NCBI GenBank assembly: GCA_029204225.1
Contig: CM055111.1
Coordinates: forward strand, 19,506,642 to 19,570,641
DNA: 64,000 nt
DNA from: Diphasiastrum complanatum
Taxonomy: Eukaryota; Streptophyta; Lycopodiopsida; Lycopodiales; Lycopodiaceae
Direction of reading: 5' to 3'
The notes beneath the pieces were generated by a model that was not told the origin of the DNA, did no database searches, and was given only the letters and a program-made list of their open reading frames with translations. This document shows, piece after piece, positions 46,566 through 59,344 of the stretch (position 1 is its first letter; the number at the start of each line of letters is the position of its first letter). Made by a program: the position numbers and the translations under genes.

Positions 46566-47215
46566 TGTGAAAAATTTCAGATCCTTAATATCCAATCTAC
46601 TTGAATGATCTTTGGTTAGAAAGAGAAATACACTACCAATTTCACCAATGTAGAAAAATCAGCATCTACACACAATTTGAGATGCAAACACTAATAGAAC
46701 TTGATCAAACTTGAATGAAATGATTATGTATTGTTGCTGTCCGTACAAAACCAGCAAGCTACTGTATTTCACACGTGTGGATCCAAAAATAACAAATATA
46801 GATCATTCTACACATAGAATTGCAAGCAATCACCAAGATAGTGCACCAATGGATAGTAGAACCCAAGAGAACCATGTATAAGCATGAAATGAGATAGAGA
46901 AGAGAGAAGATGACTCTCTCCACGAGTTACATCCTTTTATAGCAGGTCCAAACCCTATTTGGCCACTTGGCTTTCCCACCAAAATGCTAACCCTACCAAT
47001 TTTGGGTCTAGATTCAATGTACCCAACTTATTCAAATTGAATCTACTCAAACTCGCATTCTATCTTTCCCACACTTTCAAAAAGTGTTTATTCAAAAGAA
47101 ATTTAGACTAATGAACTTTGAAAAGTCAACCTCTAAGTCTAAAACAAGTTTTGGCCTCAATATACCAAATATGAAAATATTGCAAAATGTGATGAAACTA
47201 GTTGAATCTTTCACA
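46566..47215 (-). repeat. Copia-2 LTR b (650 bases), flanked by PBS and PPT
   Basis: TGTGAAAAATTTCAG...CTTTCACA. The left neighbour is the PBS of the main internal region and the right neighbour a polypurine tract. TTCACACGTGTGG lies at about 46768-46780. Confidence 0.93.
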
Positions 47216-47436
47216 CTCCCTCTTCAACTAGTTTTAGCATAGACTTTGATAATATTCCAAGTGAAGTACATTGACCTATTTAGTGTTTTGATTTACAAAA
47301 GATCCAATCTACAAAAGCAAAAAATCCGATTTTGGTGTAGAATCCTCTCTAGCATGCTCTAGACTTGATATCTTCACCAAATCATTGATAGATCTGATTT
47401 CCTCCTTCATAACCTGAAACACAAGCTCTGATAGCA
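47216..47436 (-). mobile_element. Remnant of a second copia-2 internal region
   Basis: About 50 bases of the 3' end of an internal region (polypurine tract to CCAAGTGAAGT) are joined near 47266 to about 170 bases of leader ending in the PBS. Some 4.5 kb between them is deleted; a short AAGT at both edges may have guided the joining. The result is an element with three LTRs. Confidence 0.88.
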
Positions 47437-48086
47437 TGTGAAAGATTTTAGATCCTTAAGATCCAATCTACTTGAATGATCTTTGGTTAGAAAGAGAAAT
47501 ACACTACCAATTTCACCAATGTAGAAAAATCAGCATCTACACACAATTTGATATGCAAACACTAATAGAACTTAATCAAACTTGAATGAAATGATTATGT
47601 ACTATTGCTGTCCGTACAAAACAAGCAAGCTACTGTATTTCACACGTGTGGATCCAAAAATAACAAATATAGATCATTCTACACATAGAATTGCCAGCAA
47701 TCACCAAGATAGTGCACCAATGGATAGTAGAACCCAAGAGAACCATGTATAAGCATGAAATGATATAGAGAAGAGAGAAGATGACTCTCTCCATGAGTTA
47801 CATCCTTTTATAGCAGGTCCAAACCCTATTTGGCCACTTGGATTTCCCACCAAAAAGCTAACCCTACCAATTTTGGGTCTAGATTCAATGTACCCAACTC
47901 ATTCAAATTGAATCTACTCAAACTCACATTCTATCTTTCCCACACTTTCAAAAAGTGTTTATTCAAAAGAAATTTAGACTAATGAACTTTGAAAAGTCAA
48001 CCTCTAAGTCTAAAACAAGTTTTGGCCTCAATATGCCAAATATGGAAATATTGCAAAATGTGATGAAACTAGTTGAATCTTTCACA
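47437..48086 (-). repeat. Copia-2 LTR c (650 bases)
   Basis: TGTGAAAGATTTTAG...CTTTCACA, directly followed by the target duplication GTATC (48087-48091) and copia-1 copy D sequence. CACACGTGTG is at 47641-47650. Only a few differences from LTR b. Confidence 0.94.
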
Positions 48087-51000
48087 GTATCTATGTCTTA
48101 GAATTTCCGATATGGAATTTTTTCAACATAGAGTGAGCATATCTAGATTGGCATATAAAGACATGATTTTTATAAAAGTCAATTTCTAGGCCTAGGATGT
48201 ATCCTAGATCTTGCATTTTAAACTCACATCCAAGTGCTAACTTAGTTTCATCAACTAGCTTGATACAACTTCCACAAAGAATAATGTCATCAACATAAAT
48301 TAGAAGAATGACGATATTGCTATCAACAAAATTTAGATACATGGAAGGATCATAGTCACTAAGAGTAAATCCTAGTGAGATAAGAAAAGAATTAAGTCTT
48401 GAATACCATGATCTTGGTGCTTGCTTGAGTATATAAAGACTTTTGAAGAGCAAGCACACTTTGGACTCATCCTTGATGAATCCTTGAGGTTGTTCCATAT
48501 TGATCTCCTCCTCAAGATAACCATTAGAAAAGCATTGGATACATCTAATTGGAATACCTTCCACTTAAAGAAACAAGCAATAGAAACAAGAATTCTTATT
48601 GTCACCATCTTTGCAACAGGTGCAAAGGTCTCCTCATAATCAAGGTCATTGATTTGATCAAATCCTTTGGCACATAATCTTGCTTTATACTTGTTGATGG
48701 TGCCATCATGATTGAACTTGATCCAAAATACCCACTTGCAACCAATCACATGCTTGTTGGATGGAAGATCCACAAGCTCCCAGGTATTGTTGGCGATCAA
48801 TTCATCATACCCTTGCTTCATGGCATCATATCACTCCTTGGTATTGAGTGCCTCTTGTACATTCTTTGGCTCTTCATGAGAGACATAAAAAACATAATTA
48901 GTGGAATCAAGATCCATTTGTTTGCCTTTGTCAACATATGAGAGCCTCTTAGGCTCGGATCTATCTCTCATGGATCGTCTTAGTGAGAAAATCCGAGGAG
49001 AGTCTTCTTCAAATATCGACCCCATCACAGCATGATTGTCTTCAAAATCAATAATTGGTGATGCATCCGTAGACTTCTTGATCTCAGCCTCTTCAAAAGA
49101 TGAGTGTTGATTTTCATGAAAGACGACATCTCTACTTTTAATAACTTGAGAAGTAGAGAGGTAAAAGACTCTATAGGCCTTCATGGTGGATGAGTATCCA
49201 ACCATGATCCCTTTGCATGCACTAGGATCTTCCTTCTTCCTTGTTTCCAAGGGAATATGGGAAAAGCATATGCGTCCAAAAACTCTAAGGTGATCATCCT
49301 TGGACTTCATCAAATATAAGATTTCAAATGGTGACTTTCCTCCAAGAGCTATATGTGGGAGCCTATTGCAAAGATAATTTGCACAATCAATGGCTTCTCC
49401 CCAAAAATCTTTGGGCAAAAATGCCTCAATTCTCATATATTTTGCACATTCACATGCAGATCTATTCTTTCTCTCGGCCACTCCATTTTGAGATGGAGAT
49501 TAGGCACAAGTGAACTCTCTATTTCATAGATGCCTCCAAATCTAGATCCTAATGCAAGTATCTCATCAATATTCTTGATAGTGCAAGTATCAACATTGAA
49601 TTTTACATCAAGGCCATTATCAAGCAATTGGCCAGCACTAATAAGATTCTTAGTAAGCTTAGGTACATAAAGAACTTTAGAGGATGCAAACTTCAAGGGA
49701 ATGTTCTCTATGCCTTCAAAAGGACATTCAAAATCATTTGGAGTGTATATTGATTTTTGACTCCATCATAAGGTGCAATAGAAGAGAAAGAGTCCTTGGA
49801 GTTACACATATGTGAAGAGGCTCCACTATCAATATACCATAGGTCGTCCTTCTTGAAAGGAGTAGATGCGAAACTAGAGACCATAAGAGATCCCTCTCCA
49901 TCACTTGCAATAGTGTCTTCCTTCTCATTGGTAATGTTGGCTTGCTTGAGTTGATTCTTCTTCTTGAAGCAATTGGTGGCATAATGGCATTTCTTGCCAC
50001 AATAAAAGCACCTGATCTTCTTCTTCTTGAGCTTGGATGATGAAGCATTAGAGGAATCATCTTCCTCCTCATCTTTGTCTTTGGATTTGACTTTGTCCTT
50101 GCTTGAGGATTGTTGATGTTGGTTCTTGCTCCTCCCTTTGTGCTTATCCTTGGCAAAGAGAGCTTTGCCATCATTATGAGTGAGAGAGAGCTTGTCCATC
50201 CTCAAGAGCTTGTACTCTTGTCTTGATTGTTCTAACATTAGCACACTTTGGAGAGCCTCCAAACTTGGTAGCTCCTCCTTAATGGCATAGGATTGGAAAA
50301 GGTTATCAAACTCACTTCTCAAGCCATTGAGAATGACTTGAACTAGCTCATTTTGATTGATGGAATCACCACTACAAGCAAGTTTGCTATGAATATCTTT
50401 TACTCTCAAAACATAACTAGATGCGCTCTCATCACTCTTTTGTCTACTTTGAAAGATTTGATTTCTAAGAGTGAGAAGGCTAGAGGTATTCTTAGCCTCA
50501 TAGATAGTCTTGAGACAATCCCAAGCTTCTTTGGCTGTTGTACAAGTACCTATCTCCCTCAATATCTCATTAGAGACATTCATCTTAATGTAGTGGGAGC
50601 CATCCTAGCTCTCTTGTTGTATTTTTGAACCTCTTGAAGAACTTGTGGTTCTTCTTCATGGCCAAGAACTATGTCCATCAGGTCTTGAAGGATCAAGATG
50701 GACTCCATCCTCATTTTCCAAATTGAATAGTTTGAAGTGGACAATCTTTCATTTGGTTCCAACAAGGATGAACCCATTGAAGACATTTGAAGTGAAGAAA
50801 ACTCAAATGATGAACAATAAATGTTGCTACACACTCTCAATAAGATCCAATAATAGAGTGCTATCTCCTCCTATGAAAGATCTTGCAACTATTTGTGAAT
50901 TGATTCTCACTAGCTACACAAATCTCTCTAAAACAAGATCTATTTCACATCAAATGATGGAGTATGGGAAAAGTTAGGATCAAACACTCTTAGCACGTGT

Positions 51001-51529
51001 GAAGTACACTAAGAAACCAAATTTGACTCAAATACAATGATATTGCATGAAACAAAATGGCTAAGATCTCAAAATAGTGCCTAGATCACATATAGATGAG
51101 ATTGGTAAGCATACAACCATGATTTTGGATCAACCAGGCAATCTATTGACCAAACCAAATGTGTCCACCCAGGTCTAGGTGCCCTACCTAACCCTCTTCA
51201 AGATCTTATAACTTCTGATTGGCTCAACCAAATGGATTGAAACTGATTGTATCAGAAATTAGACAAAAATAGCTTCAAAAGAAGCTATCAAGCAAGATAA
51301 ATGGATCAAGCGTGAGAGAGACTTCCAAGCTGAAATTGGATGTTCCTCACACATGTTTGAGCACCTGATTTCGTACAGTACCAGGTCAGACCTTTTGATC
51401 TCTTTTGATCTAAAATTGAACAAGATAGCTAGGAAGATGGACCTTGATAATTTCTAGCTCAAGAATGATGAATAGTTTTCACTTAAATGGATCAAAATGC
51501 ATGGTAACCTTCGATGAGCTCTGATACCA
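48087..51529 (-). pseudogene. Copia-1 copy D, right part (leader, gag, protease, integrase remnant, reverse transcriptase)
   Basis: The fullest copia-1 copy here. Leader and PBS (51518-51529) at the right; gag starts MSSMGSSLLEPNERL at about 50783 and has a frame change near 50600. The knuckle reads CFYCGKKCHYATNC with C for the usual G. The protease has WYIDSGASSHMC. Near 49520 the reading jumps from GGIYE straight to the NGVAERKNRS region, so about 0.5 kb with the zinc motif and the first two integrase Asp residues is deleted. The reverse transcriptase is split by frame changes (49481-48831, 48821-48372, 48564-48091) but has YVDDIILCG. It stops at the copia-2 insertion site and continues at 41208. 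Confidence 0.9.
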
Positions 51530-52262
51530 TGTTGATTTTACACGTGTGGATTGTCCACAACATGTACTTGTGATCTCCTAAGGTGTGTAGATGCACCAAG
51601 ATCAAGATTAGATTGAGATTCAAGATCTATCTTTGATTCTATGGCAAAAACACACTTCTACATGCATTCAATCACTTCCAACTCTCACTCACACGTGTGG
51701 GAAGTATTAAAAAATTATTCAAGTAAAAACAAGCTGCTCTCCTCAGGTAGAGAGAGAAAAACCATGATGAGCTCTCGGGTAGAGAGAGAAGGCTAGAAAT
51801 CCAATGACACTCAAAATCCACACAATCACCAAATCAATTAGATCCAAAATGAGGAGTACAATGATACTAGTAGATCCACGAGCTACAACTATGCTTAACT
51901 ATGATTGGACCCACACTTTGTCACCTCTTAATCCTATTGGACCATTGATCCATGCACCTCTTAATTATATTGGACTATATTCAAGCACACCTCAAATTCC
52001 TATTGGACCTCACATGGTTCCACCTCTAAATCCTATTGGACCTCTTAGAATTCATCAAACAAAAGCATTACACTTGTCTACACTCTAATTGGCATGAGTT
52101 TAGCCTCTTACTCTATTTTGGCTCAATAGTGGCATTACAAGTGGAAATGCAGTATTTGCCATCTATGCCAAATTTGTTCTTATCAACATCCTACACCTGG
52201 ATGCTTGATATAGGAGACATAAGCCTATATCTAACATAGATAATCTTTTTCAATTCTTCGCA
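51530..52262 (-). repeat. Copia-1 LTR no. 3 (733 bases), shared by copies D and E
   Basis: TGTTGATTTTACACG...CTTCGCA; on the right end the usual TTCACA is TTCGCA. PBS of D lies to the left, polypurine tract of E to the right. Has CACGTG palindromes near 51542 and 51690. Confidence 0.92.
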
Positions 52263-53445
52263 CTCCTCCTAAAAAATTGTCTATGAAGATTTAAGCATTG
52301 ATCTTGATATAACTCCAAGATTAGATCAATGCTTGATGAAAGCACTTTTGCTCAAAGGCTTGGGGAGTAGATCGGCAATACAAGAGGACGAGTTGACATG
52401 CTCCAAATAGATTTCTCCTCCAATAAGCTTTTCTCTCACAAAATGGTGTGACACTTCTTTGTGCTTGCTTCTTGCATGAAATATGGGATTATTGATCCAA
52501 AGCACCTCTTTGGAAGTTGTAGTGAGTGCTTTGTACTCGACCTCACATGAAGAGAGACATATAGTATCTTGCTTTTTGGAAAGCCAAGATACTAGATTGC
52601 CTCCAAGAAAGATAGTGTATGCACTAATGGACGTTCGATCCATCTTGTCACTTGCAAAGTCCGAATCCGAGTAGCCAACAATGGATGGATCTTGACTTTT
52701 ATAAAGTAGACCATAATCACAAGATGAAGATATATATCTTAGAAATCTTCTTGGCCATCTTCCAAAGATGGATCTTAGGAGGTTGCATAAATTGACTCAA
52801 TTTATGCGCACAAAAACTTAGATCGGGCCTAGTAATGGTAAGCCAAATCAAGGAGCCTACAAGAATCCTAAAAAATGTGATGTCCTCAAAGGATCTTTCA
52901 TCACCTTTATTAGGATATTTTACAATTTGCTCCATTGGAGTATCTATGCTCTTAGAATTTTCCATATGAAATTTCTTCAACATAGAGTGAGCATATCTAG
53001 ATTGGCATATAAAGACATGATTTTTATAAAAATCAATTTCTAGGCCTAGGATGTAATCTATCTCTCCTAGATCTTGCATTTTAAAGTCACATCCAAGTGC
53101 TAGCTAAGTTTCATCAACTAGCTTGATACAACTTCCACAAAGAATAATGTCATCAACATAAATTAGAAGAATGACAATATTGCTATCAAAAAACTTTAGA
53201 TACATGGAAGGATTATAGTCACTAAGAGTAAATCCTAGTGAGATAAGAAAAGAATTAAGTCTTGAATACCATGATCTTGGTGCTTGCTTGATTCCATAAA
53301 GACTTTTGAAGAGCAAGCACACTTTGGACTTATCCTTGAGGTTGTTTCATATAGATCTCCTCCTCAAGATAACCATTTAGAAAAGCATTGGATACATCTA
53401 ATGGGAACACCTTCACTTAAAAAAACAAGCAATAGAAATAAGAAT
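52263..53445 (-). pseudogene. Copia-1 copy E: RNase H and reverse transcriptase, truncated
   Basis: Segments of RNase H (52643-52326, with an internal deletion before NNPIFHARSKH) and reverse transcriptase (53079-52717, 53322-53104, YVDDIILCG), broken by frame changes. Similarity to the other copies ends after AGAAT at 53445, next to an unrelated minus-strand coding remnant. Confidence 0.9.
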
Positions 53446-55446
53446 CCAGTTGTTGGTATGCTGAATGTGGAATTATCGTGCCCTCCGGTATAGGAAGTAG
53501 AGCAAATAATTGGAAATTAATCTCACTGACTTGTCCCATCATAGTACCACGTGACTCTTGGTTGGAACTAGTTTCGGCATCCAAGCATTGTTGGAGCTGG
53601 CTTAGTTGTGTGTCCTTTTGATTGACTTCTACTTGAAGCTGATCTATGCCCTTTTGCATTTTGTCCATTTGGTTGGAAGTGAGTTCTTCATCCCAACGTG
53701 TACGTGCTGCTTGCTCATTGGCTTCGTTCACTACTTGTACCGCTTTCTGTAGTTGTTTGGTCAGCACAAGATTTTCCTGTGGCGTCGTGCTCCTAAATGA
53801 TTGATAATTAGAAATGGATTGAGCAAGGTAAGTCTGTGCATCGTGATTAGACCAGATGTCCTTTTGCATTGAAGGGAGAAGTTGCTCCCAAGGACCCAAG
53901 TAAGGAAGGGGTTTATTTCCATTCGGGTACTGTGGGGGAATATTAGTGAATGGAGGAATGTGAGTGAAGGGAGAGACGTAGTTGTCGTGTTGTGGAGGGT
54001 GTTGTGAAGAGTTAGGTTGATCGTGGATAGGAATAGTGGGTGGGGTTTTAGTGACGATAGAAGGTGTGGAAGAAATGGTGGTAACTGCAGTTTTTAGGAG
54101 TTGAGCAACGAATCAGAATCAAAGTTAAAACTAAATGCGGAGGAAGAGCTAGTAGTGATGATGGGGGGTGGTGATTTGGGCGTGGGGGTTGGTAAAAAAA
54201 ACAAAAACGGTGATTGGAGAGGAGGAGGTAGTGACGGTGATGGAGGGTGGAGTGGATAGGAGGACCGTAGTGGTGGTGACCATCATGGCATCAAGTGAGA
54301 TTACATGATCCGCCTGGGATATTGCCAGAAGTTGTTGTTGTGTTGAAAGGCCTACTATTTTCATGATCGTTGCTGGAGGAACTGTACTGGTAAGAATGGC
54401 CGCTAATTGAGTGGAGTACTGGGCCACCATTGTGTGGTCAAAGGTGTTTGAGTCATCTCTCCCAAAGTCGTCGCCTCCTAGGTCCTCGGCCTCGGCTTTC
54501 TGCACATCCTCTTATTGTGGATCTGCTTTGCTGGCTATGTCAGCTTCTTGAAGCTTGTCTGCTTTACTAGATTTTCTATGATGTGTGATTCTTGTTGGTG
54601 ATTCACCTTCAGGCCATATGCACTTGAAGGTTGTGCGTGCTGAGTGGCTTGGTGCAACACATCTGGATCTTTGCCCTGGAGGTCATGGAGGCGCTCTATG
54701 TAGTGGGCCCCTACCTGGCGAGTGAGGACCATTGCCACGATGTGTCCGACCTTGGTGACTGCCTTATTTCCCTTTAATGCTAGTTGGAATTTCTTCGTCA
54801 GCTTGTCCGCCCAATTGTAGTGCTAGATATATTGCTCTCCCCTCGCAAAAGATAAGGCAAATAGGTCATTGGGGGAAATGCAGTCCATTCGGAGATTCTG
54901 GACCTCAATCAGCATATGCAACAGCTTCGCCGCTTCTTGTAGCTCTTTGTCCTTGTTGATATATTGGATTGTGTAGCCATCATTCATACAAATGTTTGTT
55001 GTACCATCACCTTTTAAAAAGGTCTTTAGGTAGTTGTGGTCATATGTCGTGCCACTTCCATGGATGGTTTCACCTTCATTCAGGAACTCCCATGCCTGGA
55101 TTACTGAAATGTCCAGTGGAAAAATGACCTCATTTTGGCTTGATGGGATTAGGAAAGACTCGTTTTCAACATCAAAGGTAGAATAGGCCACTCACACGAC
55201 ACATTTCCAGTGTTGCCTAGTACATGTAGGAAGGTGAATGTTGAGGTTGGCCAGAAAACTACGAGTGAACTCGATCTTTGTCGCCAAGTCTGGGATGGTC
55301 ACTAAATGAATCTTTGTGCTGAACCTTCGTAGCTTAGGGTGATTCAAAAAAGGTTTATGGCACCAACCAGATGCCATGATGGAATGTGGCATGCAAGCGG
55401 TTGATAGTATGGGCTTGTGTAAACACACTAGAGAGATTAGAAACAA
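53446..55446 (-). pseudogene. Unrecognised decayed coding region (possibly a gag)
   Basis: Leftward, frames 55446-55192, 55191-54823 and 54738-54535 share one phase, separated by an in-frame TGA and TAG. After a frame change near 54520, 54505-54149 and 53899-53446 follow. Visible features: PTCTRQHWKCVV, SFLIPSSQNEVIFPLDISVIQ, a Thr/Pro-rich low-complexity middle, and a helical Gln/Glu-rich C-terminal stretch (QVEVNQKDTQLSQLQQ) likely to form a coiled coil. There is no zinc knuckle, protease or polymerase motif. Upstream (55540-55560) is TATTTATAG, TATA-like. This arrangement would fit a gag of an unknown LTR family or a host gene. I cannot name it. Confidence 0.4.
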
Positions 55447-55629
55447 GTGTGAACTGAAAAATTATAACTGAATTTTGTGAAAATTTTTGGCAAAGTCTTT
55501 CCAGCACACCCATAGAATGAATTTGCACAAGGGGAGGGCCCCCTATTTATAGCCTTTTTTGGGGCTAAAACTTTTGAAATTTGCCCATGTGACAGAGAAC
55601 TTGCCAAGAAAATTCCAAGACTTTCTTGA
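55447..55629. other. Upstream region of the unrecognised minus-strand coding remnant
   Basis: Non-coding; carries CCCTATTTATAGCC at 55550-55563, a good TATA box for the minus-strand frame that starts near 55446. Confidence 0.4.
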
Positions 55630-56093
55630 ATCAACAGATTGATTAACTTGTTTTCAAGTAAAAATGATTGGGTGTTAGATCTACTTGCAGGAACAGGTAA
55701 ATATTTATTACAAGGATTACATGCTGGTACATATATAATCACTTTGAAATACTCCCTCCTTAAATATTATTGTGTTCAATTTCAGGTACAACAACATTGT
55801 GTGCAATGAAGCTTAGGAGACACCGCATTGCCCTTGAGCTTGATGAAATACAAGCTCATTATATTGAGATGAGTATAGCAGCCACAAATGAGCTCCCTGA
55901 TGAGGATCAAGAGGTGGGTCCCATTATGGTTGCTGACAACGATAAGATCCAAATGGCTTCTATGGAGCCAAGGCCTCCAGTCCACTCAGAAGAAACTGAG
56001 CTTGGTGGGCTAACAGATGAGACAATCATCGATGGGAAAGGAGGTTTTGAAAATTATAAACCTGAAGAGAAGAGAGATGAGGAGAAAGAGTGA
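55630..56093 (+). pseudogene. Second amino-methyltransferase fragment with one intron
   Basis: The first exon segment (55630-55696) reads LINLFSSKNDWVLDLLAG and breaks inside a Gly codon at a GT. After an intron (55697-55785) the second exon opens with the rest of the codon and gives TTTLCAMKLRRHRIALELD and then AHYIEM. Read in order this is a full motif I region (VLDxxAGTGTT...AxxxxRRxIxxELDxxYIEM) of N4/N6 amino-methyltransferases, in the C-terminal position, followed by an acidic tail (to the stop at 56091-56093). An in-frame TGA at 55627-55629 and loss of all upstream domains show a 5' truncated copy. It differs clearly from the motif I region at 36939, so the two are old paralogues or different genes. 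Confidence 0.7.
55697..55785 (+). other. Intron splitting methyltransferase motif I (89 bases)
   Basis: GTAAATATTTATT...TGTGTTCAATTTCAG. A phase-1 intron; splicing restores a Gly codon and continues the motif with no frame change, which supports it strongly. Confidence 0.78.
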
Positions 56094-57213
56094 ATACGAC
56101 CGAGAAAAAAAATGATCAATTGCTAGATATCTCGAATCATATCATGGATGATATGATTTGATAGAACGTTGATAAATTGTTTCAAATGTTCAAAATTGTT
56201 TGCTTTTGTTAATTAAGTAGAGCATAAGAAAGTGTGATGTATGTTTGATTGGTAGAATTTGATTGTTACATCTTTCTATAAATGTATTGTTGATGGATGC
56301 TTACAAAACCATGTTTATTTGGTGATATATAAATTTGAAATCTTATTACAACAATAAATTGCATATAGCAAAGAATTATGACATTTTTTTTCTCGTCATT
56401 GAAATGTCCGTTAATATGTCTCAATGTTAAAATAAAGCGAAATGATTGTCAAATTTTAGAATGTTGCAAAAATTCAAAGTATATTTTATAAAGATGGTTT
56501 TAATAAATAAGAATTAAATTTTGGTTTACAATCTATAAAGCTTCTTAAAATTTTATAAATCATGAACTTTATAAAATTAATGATTTGTAATCCATAGAAT
56601 TACACAATTCAAGAAACAAGTGTCTGAATGTATATTTTTTATTTTTAAAAAACTTAAAAAATCAGATGGTTTTTTAAAACGACATGCACAGAAAAAGGTT
56701 TTTTCAAAAGAGGGTGCATATTTATGAGTTTTCACAAAATTTCTTAAATATCTTAGGAGAACCTCACAAACGTTCTCACTCAACTCGCAATAGTGTTAGA
56801 CAACTTATGTTGAGAACTACGGAGATTATTGGTGGATGACTAGGATACTTTATGAGATACGGAAACAAAGAACTATTTTGATAAAAAACTCAAAGATGTT
56901 GCGTTAAATCTTCCCATAGGACCAAGTATCCCCCATGTCGATACATCGGGATATTGATTGGTTCAAAGTTGATACATCAACAAAGGATCATATCTAGCTT
57001 AGGAGTCACACGTCGAAATGAAATTATGAGATCTTCAAAGCCTTTTACTTCAATCATTATAAATTATCATCACTCTCAAAAAGTTTGCATTCTAATCCAT
57101 TTCTAGAGAGTGAAGTGTGTTTTGTATTGTCTTGATAAAGTGAGATCGTTATATGAAATATCTCATGCATCACAAATCCAGAGTTGTCCTTGGAGGAAAT
57201 GTTCCATCCAAAC
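56094..57213. other. AT-rich non-coding stretch
   Basis: No coding frame or repeat recognised; probably the former 3' flank of the methyltransferase fragment, then the flank of the gypsy element. Confidence 0.4.
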
Positions 57214-57680
57214 TGTCATGTCCATGCTAGAGATCATTATACCAACAACCTGTAAGTTATTTATGATTATAAGGGGTTTTGGGCCCTTATATGCATATGG
57301 TCATAAATAATGGTTGTAGGCCTAAAGTCATGATGGTGTATTTATATGGGTCTATCAATGAGTCATTTCGGAACTGGATGACGTGTCCCAAGTCGACTAC
57401 AGAGGTGTCTAGTGAGGTGTCACAGTGCACTACTAGTGGTGCATGGGCCTTGGAGGGTATAAGTATACCTCCTGGGCTCTCACTAGTGTATGCTTGATTA
57501 TGTGATTGGTAACTACATGCTACTTGAGTGATTCCTCATTCCTCGTTGAGATTGATCCATAGCTTGGGGGCTAGATCCCTTTGATCTAGGAGTGATTGGG
57601 TTGGGTTGGGTTGGTTTGTCCACCATATGTACCCTTTGTGGTTGCTTGTTTTGGCATTCTTAGAACAAGATATTGGTTTC
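57214..57680 (+). repeat. Gypsy 5' LTR (right end approximate)
   Basis: Starts TGTCATGTCCATGCTAGAG and matches 59345-59816 through GTTGTAGGCCTAAA, AGTGAGGTGTCACA, CTCACTAGTGTATGCTTG and GGTTGGTTTGTCCACCAT. It lacks about 25 bases near its start compared with the other LTR. Diverged, so old. Confidence 0.8.
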
Positions 57681-58439
57681 AAACTTTATATTGATGAGAA
57701 TAGTATGGAGACAATTTCTCACCAGGTAATAGTAATTTCACGATGAGAATTGTTTATAAACCTAGGTAGGATTAGAATCAAATTGAATGTGGTGTTTTGG
57801 ATCCACACCTAGACATTCAAATATTTTCTTAATCTGATACTGCTAACCGAGTCATGAGCACTACTTCTGAGTTAGTTGTTTGAGTCAACAATATAACCTT
57901 ACTTATGGATATTGTTGTTGAAATGTATTGCTTATAAGTTGCAGCTTTTATGAGTCAATTTTGGATTCATTTAAAGGTTTAGGTGTATAGCCTACATGAA
58001 AAATTTTGTCCTTAATCTTTTCCTGATTCGAAATGATGGAATAATATCCCAGAAAACTCAGGTAGAGTTGGATAGTTGAGGGTAGCCAAAAGTTAGAGCT
58101 TCACGTAATGAAGTTTCGGTGAATCTTAAGTTATTCTAGATTAAAACTAGATGCATTCTAGACTGGACCCTAAATTTGGAATGGCACTTTGTGCCATGGC
58201 TAAAATAAGGGTGTTTTGAGGATTACAATCCTTATATAAGCACCATAAGTGAGTTGGGAAAGCCTAAAACTTTCCAGATGGAAAGGACTTTTTTTGAACA
58301 ACTCATGTGTCTTCTAAGAATTGTGATGCTCTATTATGTTAAGGTATAGCTTGGGAGTCTAGTGAATTATGAATAAAGAATCGTAATTTAGACTCTAGGA
58401 TATACTTGATGAATAAGAGAGGGTCTAGATGATGGTAAG

Positions 58440-59235
58440 ATTATTTCGGATGAATAAACATGGTACTTGGAATTTTGGTAATGACTGGCCATCATACCAA
58501 ATTGGCTATGTTTAGTCGGATAAAGACCACTAAAAATGCATCTGATTTTGCTCAAGTAGTTGTAGAGCGTCTGTTTAAGCTTTACATATTAGCAAGTGAC
58601 TTCATGAGCAATCGCGATCCGAGGTTCACCGGTCACTTTTGGTCAGCCGTGTTTGCCTATAATAGAATAAGCATGTGGCTACCGGTTATGCCTGCTATTC
58701 ATGCTTATGTACGATTTCGAACCTATATCACTCATTTCAATAGAGACTCACATGATCAAGTTTTAGAAGGTAGCGGAATTCCTACATGATATGCATAAAA
58801 TATTACGGATAGCACGTGAAAATGTCTAGTGTGCCCAAGACAGGGACCGACATTATGCTGATATGAAAAGATTGCCTCGAGATTTTAAAGTGGGGGATTG
58901 GGTGTATTTAAGAATCCTGAATGATTCTAGTATAATGCGTACTGACAAACATTAAAAATTGTCCCTTGGATACAGAGGACCATATTAGATCTTGAAAAGG
59001 ATCAGATCCTTAGCTTACTAGTTGGACTTCCCCGAAGGAAGGAACTCAAGTGCATCTGGTTTTTCACGTAAGTTGACTCAAGAAGAGTCTACATGAAGGA
59101 GAGCATCTTCGTTCTAAAGACCAATTGGAGCAGTTGGATGAATCATCAAGTGTGTGTCGACTTGAACCCAAAAGGATCTTGGATACCAGAACTAAACAAT
59201 TGAGAAATTGTATAGTTATCGAGCATCTGGTTTGA
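58440..59235 (+). pseudogene. Gypsy integrase C-terminal part
   Basis: The frame 58460-58789 has ILASDFMSNRDPRFTGHFW, the second catalytic block of gypsy integrases, where SDRDPRF is normal; here the Asp is Asn. Further on, in other frames, RHYADMKRLPRDFKVGDWVYLRI and LGYRGPY are the usual C-terminal module. Gag, protease and polymerase are missing between this and the 5' LTR (57681-58440 has no recognised domain). Confidence 0.8.
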
Positions 59236-59344
59236 TGGAAGGGAGGAACAGACGATGATGATTCCTAGGAACAGGAAGGGAGGTTAAGGAGGAACTTCCC
59301 TAGTTTTAAATTCTGAGGATAGAACTTGAATAAGGAGGAAAGAA

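Noticed and set aside
34293-56093. A restriction-modification or defence system built from the two methyltransferase relics
   Set aside because: No recognisable endonuclease partner, both genes are broken, and they are 18 kb apart among transposons.
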